Source: Flavobacteriales bacterium (GTDB lineage Bacteria > Bacteroidota > Bacteroidia > Flavobacteriales > Flavobacteriaceae). From it: 64,000 nucleotides of DNA. Shown here piece by piece: positions 1 through 8,984 of this stretch (the first letter of the stretch is position 1; each line of letters starts with the position of its first letter). Under the pieces are notes generated by a model. It ran no database searches and was not told the DNA's origin. It was given only the letters and a program-made list of their open reading frames with translations. The translations under genes and the position numbers were made by a program. The stretch covers positions 95,522-159,521 of the forward strand of contig JAMOUV010000004.1 of assembly GCA_027067965.1 (NCBI GenBank), written 5' to 3'.

Positions 1-1142
1 CCGCTTGCGAACTCACCGACTTTCAAGCATTGTTTGTGGCATTTGTATTTTATATCAGTTATACGGTAATGGCCTTGCCTTCATCATGGATACTAAAAAT
101 AACCGGCTTTAAAAACGGCATTTCATTGGGTTTGTGGATCATGGCTTTGGGAAGTTTATTCTTTATTCCCGCTGCCTATACACGATTATATCCTTTTTTT
201 CTTGCAGGGTTATTTATTTTAGGTGCGGGAATGGCCATTTTACAAACCGCCGTTAATCCGTATATTACCATCCTGGGGCCCATTGAATCGGCGGCAAAAA
301 GAATAAGTTTTATGGGAATTGCTAATAAGGTTGCCGGCGCCATTGCTCCCCTGGTACTGGCTTATTTTGTGGTTCATAAAGGAGATGATGAAATAATCAG
401 GAATATTTCCAATATGTCCGTTGCCGATAAGAATATGTTTCTTGACGAATTGGCCATGCGCGTCGTGGTACCTTATTTAATCATGTCATTATTGCTCTTT
501 CTTGCCGGTATCGGAATTAAATATTCCGGCTTGCCCGATATTGAAAAAGAAGAAGATACGGATGCGACGGTCACCCCTCATAAAAGTATTTGGGATTATC
601 CTTATTTAATTTTAGGGGTGATTACTTTATTTCTTTATGTGGGTGCCGAAGTTATAGCCGGCGACACCATTATCCGCTACGGTCAATCATTGGGAATACC
701 CATGGAAATTGCCAAAAATTTTACCACCTATACCATGATTGCCATGGTGGCGGGTTATCTGCTTGGTATTTTATTAATTCCCAAGTATATTTCACAAGAA
801 AAAGCACTGATGGGATCCGCTATTTTGGGAATTATTTTCTCCATCGGCGCCTTAATGACGACGGGTTATACTTCCGTGATGTTCATTGCCCTGTTGGGCT
901 TGGCTAATGCCTTGGTCTGGCCGGCCGTCTGGCCGCTAGCCATCAAGGGTTTGGGCGAGCATATCAAAACGGGATCCGCTTTATTGATTATGGCTATTTC
1001 GGGCGGAGCCATTCTTCCGCTGATATGGGGAAAATTGGCGGATGTATATAACACCCATACGGCTTATGTGCTACTGATTCCCGCCTATTTGTTTATTTTA
1101 TTTTATGCCGTTAAAGGTCATAAAATAAAAAGTTGGAAATAA
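1..1142 (+). CDS. FucP-type MFS sugar transporter, 5' end cut by window edge
   Basis: Inner-membrane major facilitator protein of the FucP (fucose/glucose/galactose:H+ symporter) type. The frame is open to the left edge, with its first whole codon at base 3, so the true start lies outside. About 379 residues are visible; family members run about 410-440, so roughly the first membrane helix is missing. The visible start contains ELTDFQALFVAFVFY, typical of helix 2 of this family, followed by repeated hydrophobic helices up to the C-terminus. The TTG at 30 is not the real start. The next gene begins 70 bases later on the same strand and encodes a sugar nucleotidyltransferase, then a sugar kinase, so the transporter probably imports the monosaccharide these enzymes activate. 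The exact sugar cannot be read from sequence. Confidence 0.88.
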   Translation, partial: ACELTDFQALFVAFVFYISYTVMALPSSWILKITGFKNGISLGLWIMALGSLFFIPAAYTRLYPFFLAGLFILGAGMAILQTAVNPYITILGPIESAAKRISFMGIANKVAGAIAPLVLAYFVVHKGDDEIIRNISNMSVADKNMFLDELAMRVVVPYLIMSLLLFLAGIGIKYSGLPDIEKEEDTDATVTPHKSIWDYPYLILGVITLFLYVGAEVIAGDTIIRYGQSLGIPMEIAKNFTTYTMIAMVAGYLLGILLIPKYISQEKALMGSAILGIIFSIGALMTTGYTSVMFIALLGLANALVWPAVWPLAIKGLGEHIKTGSALLIMAISGGAILPLIWGKLADVYNTHTAYVLLIPAYLFILFYAVKGHKIKSWK

Positions 1143-1212
1143 TTTTTTTTGAACACGTTTTCAAAAAAATCGAATCCCCGGCGGCATGCATGCGGACCGA
1201 AGAAATTATCCG

Positions 1213-2118
1213 ATGACAAGCAAACCCACTTTATTGATTCTTGCAGCGGGCAAAGGCACGCGATACGGCGGATTGAAACAATTGGAACCCGTCGGTCCAT
1301 ACGGGCAAACCATTATCGATTACTCCATTTTTGACGCCGTCCGGGCGGGCTTCGAAAAAATCGTTTTTGTTATTAGAGCGGAAACCGAAAAGGCCTTCCG
1401 GGAAAAATTCAATGGAATAACGGACACCATCGTACCGATTGAATATGTGTTTCAACAAACCGAACTTCCGGAAAAATTTCAACATTTAAACCTTAAACGT
1501 AATAAACCCTGGGGAACCGCACATGCCGTATGGTCGGCCGCCGATAAAATAAACGAAGCATTTGCGGTCATTAATGCCGACGATTTTTACGGGCGGCAAG
1601 CATTCGAATCAATGGCTTCTTTTTTTCAACAAAAAACCGGAAAATATGCATTAATCGGCTATCCTCTGCATCGTACTTTGTCCGAACATGGAACGGTGTC
1701 ACGAGGCATTTGCCAAGTGGATGCTAACAACCAACTTGTCAAAATAACCGAACATACTAAAATCGAAAAGAAAAACGGAAAAATTATTTCTCATTTCAAC
1801 GGCCGAATCATTGAACTCGATAGAAACGAAACGGTATCAATGAATTTTTGGGGTTTTTTGCCGGATATTTTTCCTCATTTGGAACGGGAATTCATGGATT
1901 TTCTTTCAAAAAACATACATCATCCGGAAAAAGAATTTTATATTCCTTCGGTAGTAAACAAAATAGTGGAAAATCATATAAAAAAGGTGTCCGTTCTCCC
2001 CGGCGGATCGCTATGGGCGGGAATTACTTATAAGCAGGATAAACGTCGTTTGGAACAAACACTCGAAAAATTGATCAACCAAAAAATATATCCCGAAAAA
2101 TTATGGACAATCAAATAA
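1213..2118 (+). CDS. Sugar-phosphate nucleotidyltransferase
   Basis: Predicted cytoplasmic NTP-transferase (GT-A fold) that would couple a sugar-1-phosphate to an NTP. The signature LILAAGKGTRYGG is at residues 8-20, with the G-x-G-T-R nucleotide loop, and NADD at 121-124 supplies the metal-binding Asp. At 301 residues it matches the short Bacteroidota versions. The start is set at ATG 1213, which puts the GxGTR loop at the usual distance from the N-terminus; an upstream in-frame ATG at 1186 would add nine unlikely residues. Its 3' end overlaps the kinase gene by 16 bases, which implies translational coupling. Together with the kinase it would convert an imported sugar to a nucleotide sugar. 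The substrate (HexNAc, Man, Glc or another) is unknown. Confidence 0.8.
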   Translation: MTSKPTLLILAAGKGTRYGGLKQLEPVGPYGQTIIDYSIFDAVRAGFEKIVFVIRAETEKAFREKFNGITDTIVPIEYVFQQTELPEKFQHLNLKRNKPWGTAHAVWSAADKINEAFAVINADDFYGRQAFESMASFFQQKTGKYALIGYPLHRTLSEHGTVSRGICQVDANNQLVKITEHTKIEKKNGKIISHFNGRIIELDRNETVSMNFWGFLPDIFPHLEREFMDFLSKNIHHPEKEFYIPSVVNKIVENHIKKVSVLPGGSLWAGITYKQDKRRLEQTLEKLINQKIYPEKLWTIK

Positions 2119-3152
2119 GAAAAATCGCTTTCCGGTTTCCCGTGATCCAACAAATTCTCCATATCCAAACATACGGTTCGGGACACATCAACGACACCTA
2201 TAAAATTGAGACGAACAACGGAGATTTTATTTTACAACGAATTAACACTCAGGTCTTTAAAAATGTGGACGGACTTACCGCCAATTTTAGGGCGGTGAGC
2301 GATTTTATGAAGAAAAAAATTAGTGTTTCCCACGAAAAAATGATGTTTCCCGAACTTTTTCCCGCCGAAAACGGCAAGTATTATTTCCGGGACGCGCATA
2401 ATCAATATTGGCGATTGATGAGTTTTATTCCGGATAGCCGGTCGTTCGATAAAGTCGAAAACAGTCAAATGGCTTACAAAGGCGGCAAGGCCTACGGCTG
2501 GTTTATCAAAATGCTTTCGGATTTTCCGGTGGACCGGTTGGTAGAAACCATTCCGCGTTTTCATGATATTGATTTTCGTTTGGATAATTTTTATGAAAGT
2601 TTGAAAAAAGATATGGCAAATCGTTCAAAATCAGCGAAAAAGGAAATTAATACGGCCCGGAAATACGCTCCGCTCATGCACCGGCTCAAAAACTTGGGAC
2701 AAGAAGGAAAAATCCCCGTTCGTGTAACTCATAATGATACCAAAATCAATAATGTTTTGTTCGATTCCCGGATGGAACCGGTAGCCATAGTCGATTTGGA
2801 TACCGTGATGCCCGGTTTTGTCCATTACGATTTCGGCGATGCCATCCGCACTTTTACCAATGCGGCTTTGGAAGACGAACCCGATTTAAATAAAGTAATT
2901 TTTCTAAAAGATTATTACGATGCCTTCCGCGAAGGATTTCTTTCGCAAACGCAAGCCATTTTGAACGAAACCGAAATTAGGAACCTGCCCTTCTCGGCAT
3001 TGTATATGACTTATATAATCGGCCTGCGCTTCCTGACCGATTATTTGAACGGCGATATTTACTTTAAAACCGCATACGATACCCATAATCTGGTGCGTGC
3101 CCGCAACCAATTTCACTTATTGGATCAGATGGAAAAACAACTGAAATATTAA
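2103..3152 (+). CDS. APH-fold sugar kinase, N-acetylhexosamine 1-kinase-like
   Basis: Kinase of the aminoglycoside phosphotransferase (APH) fold, 349 residues. The catalytic loop is HNDTKINN (His210-Asp212 region) and the metal-binding segment is DLDT at 231-234, followed by a typical helical C-lobe. Bacteroidota proteins of this type resemble NahK, which makes HexNAc-1-phosphate for salvage. That assignment is inferred from the preceding nucleotidyltransferase, with which it overlaps by 16 bases, and from the transporter further upstream. A choline or homoserine kinase-like activity cannot be excluded. It is the last gene of the operon; a 122-base gap with a fresh promoter follows. Confidence 0.78.
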   Translation: MDNQIRKIAFRFPVIQQILHIQTYGSGHINDTYKIETNNGDFILQRINTQVFKNVDGLTANFRAVSDFMKKKISVSHEKMMFPELFPAENGKYYFRDAHNQYWRLMSFIPDSRSFDKVENSQMAYKGGKAYGWFIKMLSDFPVDRLVETIPRFHDIDFRLDNFYESLKKDMANRSKSAKKEINTARKYAPLMHRLKNLGQEGKIPVRVTHNDTKINNVLFDSRMEPVAIVDLDTVMPGFVHYDFGDAIRTFTNAALEDEPDLNKVIFLKDYYDAFREGFLSQTQAILNETEIRNLPFSALYMTYIIGLRFLTDYLNGDIYFKTAYDTHNLVRARNQFHLLDQMEKQLKY

Positions 3153-3246
3153 CTTCATATTATCATTCCTTTTCATGCACATTTCTTTCTTGTAATAATG
3201 CCGATTTTTTTTACGTTACTGACGGAAAATTAAACGAGATATTAAC

Positions 3247-3254
3247 TAACTTTG
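3247..3254 (+). promoter_or_regulatory. Bacteroidota -7 box upstream of udk
   Basis: TAACTTTG fits the TAnnTTTG consensus of the Bacteroidota primary sigma factor. It ends 20 bases before the udk ATG, giving a very short leader. No clear -33 TTG is visible. Confidence 0.55.
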
Positions 3255-3274
3255 TAAGAAAATAATTACTTGCC

Positions 3275-3895
3275 ATGTTTATTATAGGAATCGCCGGGGG
3301 AACCGGCAGCGGAAAGACCACGGTGGTTAATAAAATCATTTCCGAACTCGGTACGGACGATATCGGGGTAATCTATCAAGATTCGTATTATGTGGATTTA
3401 AGTCATCTTTCCCTGAACGAACGAAAGGCATTCAATTTCGATCATCCGCGGGCCATTGATTTCGATTTGTTATATACCCATCTTCAGGCATTAAAAAACG
3501 GCCAAAGCATTCAACAACCCGTTTATTCGTTTATTCGATACAACCGCACCAAAGATACCGTAACCGTACATCCGAAAAAAGTAATGATTGTTGAAGGAAT
3601 TTTGATTTTTACCGATCAAAAACTGCGTGATTTGTTCGATTTGAAAATTTATGTGCATGCCGACTCGGACGAACGGCTCATACGCCGTATCCGACGGGAT
3701 ATCACCGAACGCGGACGTACGGTGGAAGAAGTGCTTACACGTTACCAAACCACCCTTAAACCCATGCACGAACAATTTATTGAACCGACCAAAGTATATG
3801 CCGACATCATTATTCCCAACGACCGGCGTAACGAAACGGCAATTGAAGTGATAAAAAGCGTGATAAATCATAATCTAACCGACGTTGAACTCTAA
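3275..3895 (+). CDS. udk: Uridine kinase
   Basis: Phosphorylates uridine and cytidine to UMP and CMP (pyrimidine salvage, cytosol). The P-loop GGTGSGKT is at residues 8-15 and IYQDSYY follows at the expected spacing; the segment DSDERLIRRIRRDITERGR matches the uridine kinase lid. At 206 residues it is full length. The ATG at 3275 gives the usual N-terminus, and a good promoter box sits just upstream. The 3' end overlaps the following FtsB/DivIC-like gene by 11 bases, so it heads a tightly coupled five-gene run that reaches miaA. The udk, septum initiator, mutA order is familiar from Flavobacteriia. Confidence 0.95.
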   Translation: MFIIGIAGGTGSGKTTVVNKIISELGTDDIGVIYQDSYYVDLSHLSLNERKAFNFDHPRAIDFDLLYTHLQALKNGQSIQQPVYSFIRYNRTKDTVTVHPKKVMIVEGILIFTDQKLRDLFDLKIYVHADSDERLIRRIRRDITERGRTVEEVLTRYQTTLKPMHEQFIEPTKVYADIIIPNDRRNETAIEVIKSVINHNLTDVEL

Positions 3896-4205
3896 TGAAC
3901 ATATAAACACCGCCTTTGAATTCGCCAAGAAAAACCGGTTACTCATTTTGATAATCGGCGGAATTTTATATCTATTGTTTTTTGACCCCGATTCGATTAT
4001 TTATCAATTTAAAATCAGTCGTGAAATTAAACAACTCGAGCAAGAGAATACCAAATTGAAACGTCAAATCGACAGTACGAAGATTATGTTGAAAAAAATG
4101 AATGACAAAAAATACTTGGAACGCTATGCCCGCGAAGTTTTATTGCTGCGAAAAGAAAATGAAGATATATATCTATTAGATACCACCCGTTATGAAAAAA
4201 AATAA
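3885..4205 (+). CDS. Septum formation initiator (FtsB/DivIC family)
   Basis: Small bitopic cell-division protein of 106 residues. It has a short cytoplasmic N-terminus, one membrane helix at about residues 19-33, then a coiled coil rich in E, K and L (about 40-75) and a short C-terminal part. This is the standard build of FtsB/DivIC proteins, which bridge FtsL and FtsQ in the divisome. It overlaps udk by 11 bases and mutA by 14, so expression is probably coupled. Confidence 0.85.
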   Translation: MNSNEHINTAFEFAKKNRLLILIIGGILYLLFFDPDSIIYQFKISREIKQLEQENTKLKRQIDSTKIMLKKMNDKKYLERYAREVLLLRKENEDIYLLDTTRYEKK

Positions 4206-5505
4206 ATTCCTTTTTGAAGAATTTTCGCCGGTTTCGGCAAAAGAATGGAAACAAAAAATCCAATTCGACCTTAAAGGGAATGAGTACGCGACACTCATTA
4301 CCAAAACCCTTGAAGGAATCGATATAAAACCTTTTTATCACCGCGATACTTTTGTCCGGCTTCCTTATTCGTATCAACCCGGAAAATTCAAAATTCTTCA
4401 TGAATATGCTCAGCCGCCCTCGGAAAAAGACATTGAATTTTCGTTCAAGCAAGATGTTGATAAAGTGCGCTTTATAGCCAATTCGAAACCTAATGTCGAA
4501 TTATTATCCACTCATTCGAATGTTGAACCGGAACTTCGGTTTGCGGACAAAGACTTTATGCATCTTTTGGAAGAAAAAAATATCGGATACGTATTCGATC
4601 CGCTTTCCCACTTACTCCGAAGCGGCAACTGGTTTTACAACGAAGAAAAAGATATGGCACTCATCGGGGAAATACACAAAAATTCGTCGTTTTCCTTGGA
4701 AATCGATTTGAGTATCGTGCAAAATGCAGGTGCCAATATCGTTCAACAAATCGCTTACGGCTTGGCACACGGCCATTATTATCTCGAAAGATTCGGAAAA
4801 CGGATTTTACCTGCCATTCGGTTTAAATTCGCAATCGGATACAATTATTTTTTTGAAATTGCCAAATTCAAAGCATTCAGGTATTTATGGAAATTGATAA
4901 GCGAACATGATGCCGAACCTCTCATTTATGCCGTTCCTTCGTTACGCAATAAAACTTTATTCGATCCTTATGTCAATATGCTCAGAACCGGAATGGAAAT
5001 GATGGCGGCCGTATTGGGAGGAGCGGACGAAATTGCCAATTATCCGTATAATTATATTTATAAAAAACACGATTCCAATGCCATGCGTTTGGCATCGAAT
5101 CAATTAATTTTGTTGAAGGAAGAAGCCAAATTCAACCGGATGCTACTGGCCCCGGAAGGCAGCTATTATTTGGAAGAAATAGCCGTTCGATTAGCGGAAA
5201 AATCCCTGGATTTATTTAAACAAATCGAAAAAGCAGGCGGATATACTAAACAATTGTATGAGGGCGTGATTCAGCGGAAAATTCATGAGAATGCCCTTAA
5301 AGAACAAAAACTTTTCGACGAAGGTAAACTAGTTTTGACCGGCACTAATAAATTTGTCAATCCGGATGAAAAAGTGCCCGGCTATGATAAAAATATTTAT
5401 CTTCCCGGAAAGAAATACGAAAAAACACTTATCAAAAAAATTATTCCGAAAAGATTATCCGAAAAAATCGAAAAAAACCGGATTCAAAACCTGCACAAAA
5501 CTTGA
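4192..5505 (+). CDS. mutA: Methylmalonyl-CoA mutase small (beta) subunit
   Basis: Non-catalytic small subunit of the heterodimeric B12-dependent mutase that interconverts succinyl-CoA and methylmalonyl-CoA. The 437 residues follow the mutase TIM-barrel pattern, with the N-terminal segment FEEFSPVSAKEWKQKI and the later block MLRTGMEMMAAVLGGADEI. It lacks the C-terminal B12 domain (DxHxxG), as expected for MutA, and at 437 it is short compared with roughly 450-620 for the family. The large catalytic subunit normally follows directly, but here an exonuclease gene starts inside its stop codon, so the partner must be elsewhere. Confidence 0.85.
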   Translation: MKKNKFLFEEFSPVSAKEWKQKIQFDLKGNEYATLITKTLEGIDIKPFYHRDTFVRLPYSYQPGKFKILHEYAQPPSEKDIEFSFKQDVDKVRFIANSKPNVELLSTHSNVEPELRFADKDFMHLLEEKNIGYVFDPLSHLLRSGNWFYNEEKDMALIGEIHKNSSFSLEIDLSIVQNAGANIVQQIAYGLAHGHYYLERFGKRILPAIRFKFAIGYNYFFEIAKFKAFRYLWKLISEHDAEPLIYAVPSLRNKTLFDPYVNMLRTGMEMMAAVLGGADEIANYPYNYIYKKHDSNAMRLASNQLILLKEEAKFNRMLLAPEGSYYLEEIAVRLAEKSLDLFKQIEKAGGYTKQLYEGVIQRKIHENALKEQKLFDEGKLVLTGTNKFVNPDEKVPGYDKNIYLPGKKYEKTLIKKIIPKRLSEKIEKNRIQNLHKT

Positions 5506-6623
5506 AATACGCCGTAATAGATATTGAAGGAACCGGAGGCAATACGGAAAGAAGCCGTATTATGGAAATTGCCGTCTATGTTTATGACGACAAAACGGGT
5601 GAAATAATCGATGAATTTTCCACTTTGGTCAATCCGGGAAAGAAACCCGATGATTATGTCATCAAAATGACCGGTATTACGCAAAAAATGCTAAAAAAAG
5701 CACCTAAATTTCACGAAATAGCCAAACGCATTGTAGAAATGACCGAGGACGCCGTACTCACCGCCCACAATGCCGGTTATGACTATGCCATGCTTCGTCA
5801 GGAATTCAAACGATTGGGATACACATTCGAACGCCCGCTACTGGACACGGTACATCTGAGCGAAGTATTGCTTCCCGGAATCAAGTCACCCGGATTGGAC
5901 AATTTGGTGAAACAATTGAAAATTCCCGCTCCCGACCGGCATCGGGCATTCGGCGATGCCAAAGCCACCGTGGAAATTCTTAAAATTCTACTTCAAAAAG
6001 ATCCGGCGGGTAAAAAAATATCGCAACTTATCCATTATCCTTCTCCCAAGAAAAATACCCGTGTAAAGAGACGAAAAGAATATAAAATCCTGCAAAAATT
6101 ACCTCACAAACCCGGAATTTTGAAATTTATCGATGAAGAAGGAAAAATTCTTTATGTCATTTACACCTCCGATCTGCGATTGAAAGCGGAAAACATCCTT
6201 TCCAAATCAAGTAATAAATTTATCCGGTTGCGACAAAAAACGGCCGACATCACCGGTAAAGTTCTTTATTCCAAGGTGATAGGAAAAATCGAGACTCAAA
6301 AAATCAGGAAAGAACTCCGGCCGCCATTCAGTCCTTATATTTTTAACGAACATCCCGTTCATTTGCCCGAAAAAACCATACTGCTGTTTGACATCGGGCG
6401 AAATCCGTATGAAAAAAGTGTGATTCTTATAGAAAAAGGCAAACTCAGCGGTTATACCTTCGCCGATTTAAATTGGCAATCGGCTTATTCGAAAAAATTA
6501 AAAAAGAGATTGACTCCATTGCACGACTGTCCTTACGGCCGGTATATTATTGACCGGAAATTGAAAAAGAATTATTTTTCAAAAATTCAAATTATCGATG
6601 ACACGCAAACCGGTACTCATTAA
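5502..6623 (+). CDS. DEDDh 3'-5' exonuclease with degenerate UvrC-like GIY-YIG domain
   Basis: An N-terminal DnaQ/epsilon-type exonuclease (about 1-170) carries a complete DEDDh set: Asp7, Glu9, Asp94, His147, Asp152. The part from about residue 200 resembles the UvrC N-terminal GIY-YIG nuclease (LPHKPGILKFIDEEGKILYV), but the hallmark tyrosines and glycine read GIL and YVI, so that half is probably inactive and used for binding. Such exonuclease-GIY-YIG proteins are known in Bacteroidota. A TTG start at 5502 overlaps the mutA stop as TTGA, and no better start exists. The end overlaps miaA by 26 bases. It probably has a DNA repair or proofreading-like role. Confidence 0.8.
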   Translation: MKYAVIDIEGTGGNTERSRIMEIAVYVYDDKTGEIIDEFSTLVNPGKKPDDYVIKMTGITQKMLKKAPKFHEIAKRIVEMTEDAVLTAHNAGYDYAMLRQEFKRLGYTFERPLLDTVHLSEVLLPGIKSPGLDNLVKQLKIPAPDRHRAFGDAKATVEILKILLQKDPAGKKISQLIHYPSPKKNTRVKRRKEYKILQKLPHKPGILKFIDEEGKILYVIYTSDLRLKAENILSKSSNKFIRLRQKTADITGKVLYSKVIGKIETQKIRKELRPPFSPYIFNEHPVHLPEKTILLFDIGRNPYEKSVILIEKGKLSGYTFADLNWQSAYSKKLKKRLTPLHDCPYGRYIIDRKLKKNYFSKIQIIDDTQTGTH

Positions 6624-7509
6624 TCTTGTCGGCCCCACCGCTTCGGGAAAAACGAAAGTAGCCCTGGAATTGGCATTGGCTTTAGGGACGGAAATCATTT
6701 CGGCCGATTCGCGCCAAATATACAAGGAAATGCGTATCGGTACGGCCGTACCTTCCGAAGAAGAATTGCAAGCCGTCAAACACCATTTTATCCGCTCGGT
6801 TTCCATTCAAGAACCTTATTCGGCTTCTCAATTCGAAAAAGATGCTTTGGAAAAAATAAAAACCTTATCCGAAAAATATCCGAAAATTTTGATGACCGGC
6901 GGAACGGGCTTATATTTCCATGCCGTAAACTACGGTTTGGACGACATACCCGAAGTACCCCTGGAAATAAGATTAGAATTAAACCGGCTGTTTGAAACCC
7001 AAGGTATTGAAATATTGCAAAAGGAACTTTTGGAAAAAGACCCCGCCTACTATCGTTTGGCGGATATTCAAAATCCCCGCCGGTTGATCAGGGCCTTGGA
7101 AGTGATTCGACATACGGGCAAGCCCTTTAGTGATTTTCGACGGGCAAAACCCAAGCAAAGACCATTCGAATCCATTTGGTTCGGATTGTATTGGCCGCGT
7201 GAAATTCTTTACGAACGCATCAACAAACGAACCGAAATGATGATACAAAACGGTTTATTAGCCGAAGCCGAACAATTGTATCCGTTCAGGCATTTGAATG
7301 CTTTACAAACGGTGGGATATCGGGAATTATTCGAATATTTGGATGGAAAGATAAGTTTTGACCAAGCCGTCAATGAAATCAAAAAGAACACACGCCGTTA
7401 TGCAAAAAGGCAAATGACTTGGTTTAATAAAAATCCTGTGATTAAATGGATAGACATGACCCGTGAAAATCCCATTCAAGTCATCATGGAACAAATTGAA
7501 AAATTATAA
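6598..7509 (+). CDS. miaA: tRNA dimethylallyltransferase
   Basis: Adds a dimethylallyl group to N6 of A37 in tRNAs that read UNN codons. The P-loop GPTASGKT is at residues 12-19, followed by SADSRQIYKEM and then GGTGLYFHA, all diagnostic. The C-terminal part has the RRYAKRQMTWF motif. The 303-residue length is normal. The ATG at 6598 lies within the end of the exonuclease gene (26-base overlap). It closes the udk operon and converges with dnaN across a 28-base gap. Confidence 0.95.
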   Translation: MTRKPVLINLVGPTASGKTKVALELALALGTEIISADSRQIYKEMRIGTAVPSEEELQAVKHHFIRSVSIQEPYSASQFEKDALEKIKTLSEKYPKILMTGGTGLYFHAVNYGLDDIPEVPLEIRLELNRLFETQGIEILQKELLEKDPAYYRLADIQNPRRLIRALEVIRHTGKPFSDFRRAKPKQRPFESIWFGLYWPREILYERINKRTEMMIQNGLLAEAEQLYPFRHLNALQTVGYRELFEYLDGKISFDQAVNEIKKNTRRYAKRQMTWFNKNPVIKWIDMTRENPIQVIMEQIEKL

Positions 7510-7537
7510 TAAAAAAAGACAATAGGAACCGTCCCGC

Positions 7538-8644
7538 TCAGAAGCCGATAGGCATCAATAACATGATAATTTCTTCATTTTCCCCTACTCCGTCCATGGG
7601 ACTAATCAATACAGCCCGTTTGGGAGCCGACATGGTCATTTGAACATCTTCACTGTCGAGATGGCTTAACATTTCAATCAAAGAACGAGCGTTAAATCCG
7701 ATTGAAATATCTTCGCCATTATAATTGACAGTCATGGTTTCAACCGCCTCACTGGCCATTTCTTCGTTTTTGGCAACGATAGTCAATTTGGATCCTTCGA
7801 AATCCAAACGAACCAAATGGGTGCTCTTGGCCGCGTATATGGAAGTTCGTTTGAGGGCTTGCAAGAAAAGTTCACGGTTAATAATCAACACGTAAGGATT
7901 ATCTTTTGGGATAACCAGTTCGTAATTCGGGAATTTTCCCATAATCAAGGTCGTGTTAAGAATATAATTACCGAAGGAAAATTCAGCCGCCCGATCGGTA
8001 AATCGCATTTGAACGGGTTCATCGTCGGAAGCGGCTAAATTCTTAATAATTTGGGCGGGTTTTTGTGGAAAAATATATTCTTGTCCTTCTCCGTGAAGGT
8101 TTTTTACGGTATATTTAACCAATTTATGTGAATCGGTTGCTACGAAATTCAATCCTTCCGGCTTAAAATGAAATAATATCCCGTTCAACATCGGCCGCAT
8201 TTCATCGTTTCCGCATGCAAAAATGGACTTGGCAATGGCTTCGGAAAGTTGCGAACCTGCAATTTGACGTTCAAATGCTTCTTCCAAAGGTGCCGGTTTG
8301 GGGAAATCTTCTCCGGGATATACCGGCAAACTGTATTTGCCGTTTTGAGCGGTAATTCTCAATTGATTGTCTTCCAAATGGAAGGTCAAAGGTTGTTCGG
8401 GAAGATTTTTCAAAGTATCCACCAATTTCTCGGCCGGTACGGCAAATAAAGCATCATCATTGCTTTCCATGTCCATTTTGGCTTGCATGGTGGTTTCTCC
8501 CGTGGAGCCCCATACCGTTAATTTCCCGTCGTGAATATCAAAGAGAAAATTATCTAAGATAGGATTGGTATTTTTACTCTGAATCACGCTTTTAACCGCT
8601 TGCAAATTATTCAACAGGTCGGTGCGGGATAAAATAAACTGCAT
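7538..8644 (-). CDS. dnaN: DNA polymerase III beta sliding clamp
   Basis: Ring-shaped processivity clamp of replication. The protein has the three repeated clamp folds, about 368 residues, starting MQFILSRTDLL and ending LLMPIGF, as clamps usually do. The start is set at the ATG at 8644, since it gives the canonical N-terminus; another ATG two codons upstream (8650) is possible. A TAnnTTTG promoter lies about 25 bases upstream. The gene stands alone, not next to dnaA, as is common in Bacteroidota. Confidence 0.95.
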   Translation of the reverse strand: MQFILSRTDLLNNLQAVKSVIQSKNTNPILDNFLFDIHDGKLTVWGSTGETTMQAKMDMESNDDALFAVPAEKLVDTLKNLPEQPLTFHLEDNQLRITAQNGKYSLPVYPGEDFPKPAPLEEAFERQIAGSQLSEAIAKSIFACGNDEMRPMLNGILFHFKPEGLNFVATDSHKLVKYTVKNLHGEGQEYIFPQKPAQIIKNLAASDDEPVQMRFTDRAAEFSFGNYILNTTLIMGKFPNYELVIPKDNPYVLIINRELFLQALKRTSIYAAKSTHLVRLDFEGSKLTIVAKNEEMASEAVETMTVNYNGEDISIGFNARSLIEMLSHLDSEDVQMTMSAPKRAVLISPMDGVGENEEIIMLLMPIGF

Positions 8645-8650
8645 AATCAT

Positions 8651-8984
8651 AAATTTTGTTCGAATACAAATTTACAATATTATTTTAAAATATTTTTTTC
8701 AGCTCGGCTTTTTGTCGGTAAATTTTTATAAAGTTTCCTTCAGGTATATCTTTAATTCTAATATAATGATATTAGCATGTTTACTTTATTGATTTTAGCA
8801 GAAGAAATATTTTATAACCAAGTATGAATTTTATTATCATAATAATTAAAAAAGATATATATTTTATATACACTCCTCTTTTTTTTTATAACAAAACTCA
8901 TTTTTATATGTTTTTTCTTTCACTCCCACCTATTTGAAACTATATATTCAAAAAAAATTTATATTTTGCGAAAAATTTTAAGTT
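8651..8984. other. AT-rich divergent intergenic region dnaN / glutamine synthetase
   Basis: 334 bases, very rich in A and T, between divergent genes. It holds the dnaN promoter (8667-8674, minus strand) and must hold the glutamine synthetase promoter. Near 8961-8970 there is a TTTATATTTTGCG segment, a TA(N3)TTTGC near-match to the phylum consensus. No ORF or strong hairpin is apparent. Confidence 0.6.
8667..8674 (-). promoter_or_regulatory. -7 box upstream of dnaN
   Basis: On the minus strand this reads TAAATTTG, a full TAnnTTTG match, about 22 bases before the dnaN start at 8644. Confidence 0.5.

Noticed and set aside
1186..1212. Upstream ATG as the start of the nucleotidyltransferase
   Set aside because: It adds nine residues ahead of the normal N-terminus, and the ATG at 1213 gives the family-typical start.
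5502..6623. Calling the exonuclease gene a PolC or DNA polymerase epsilon subunit
   Set aside because: It lacks any polymerase domain and the second half is UvrC-like, so a more general exonuclease call is safer.
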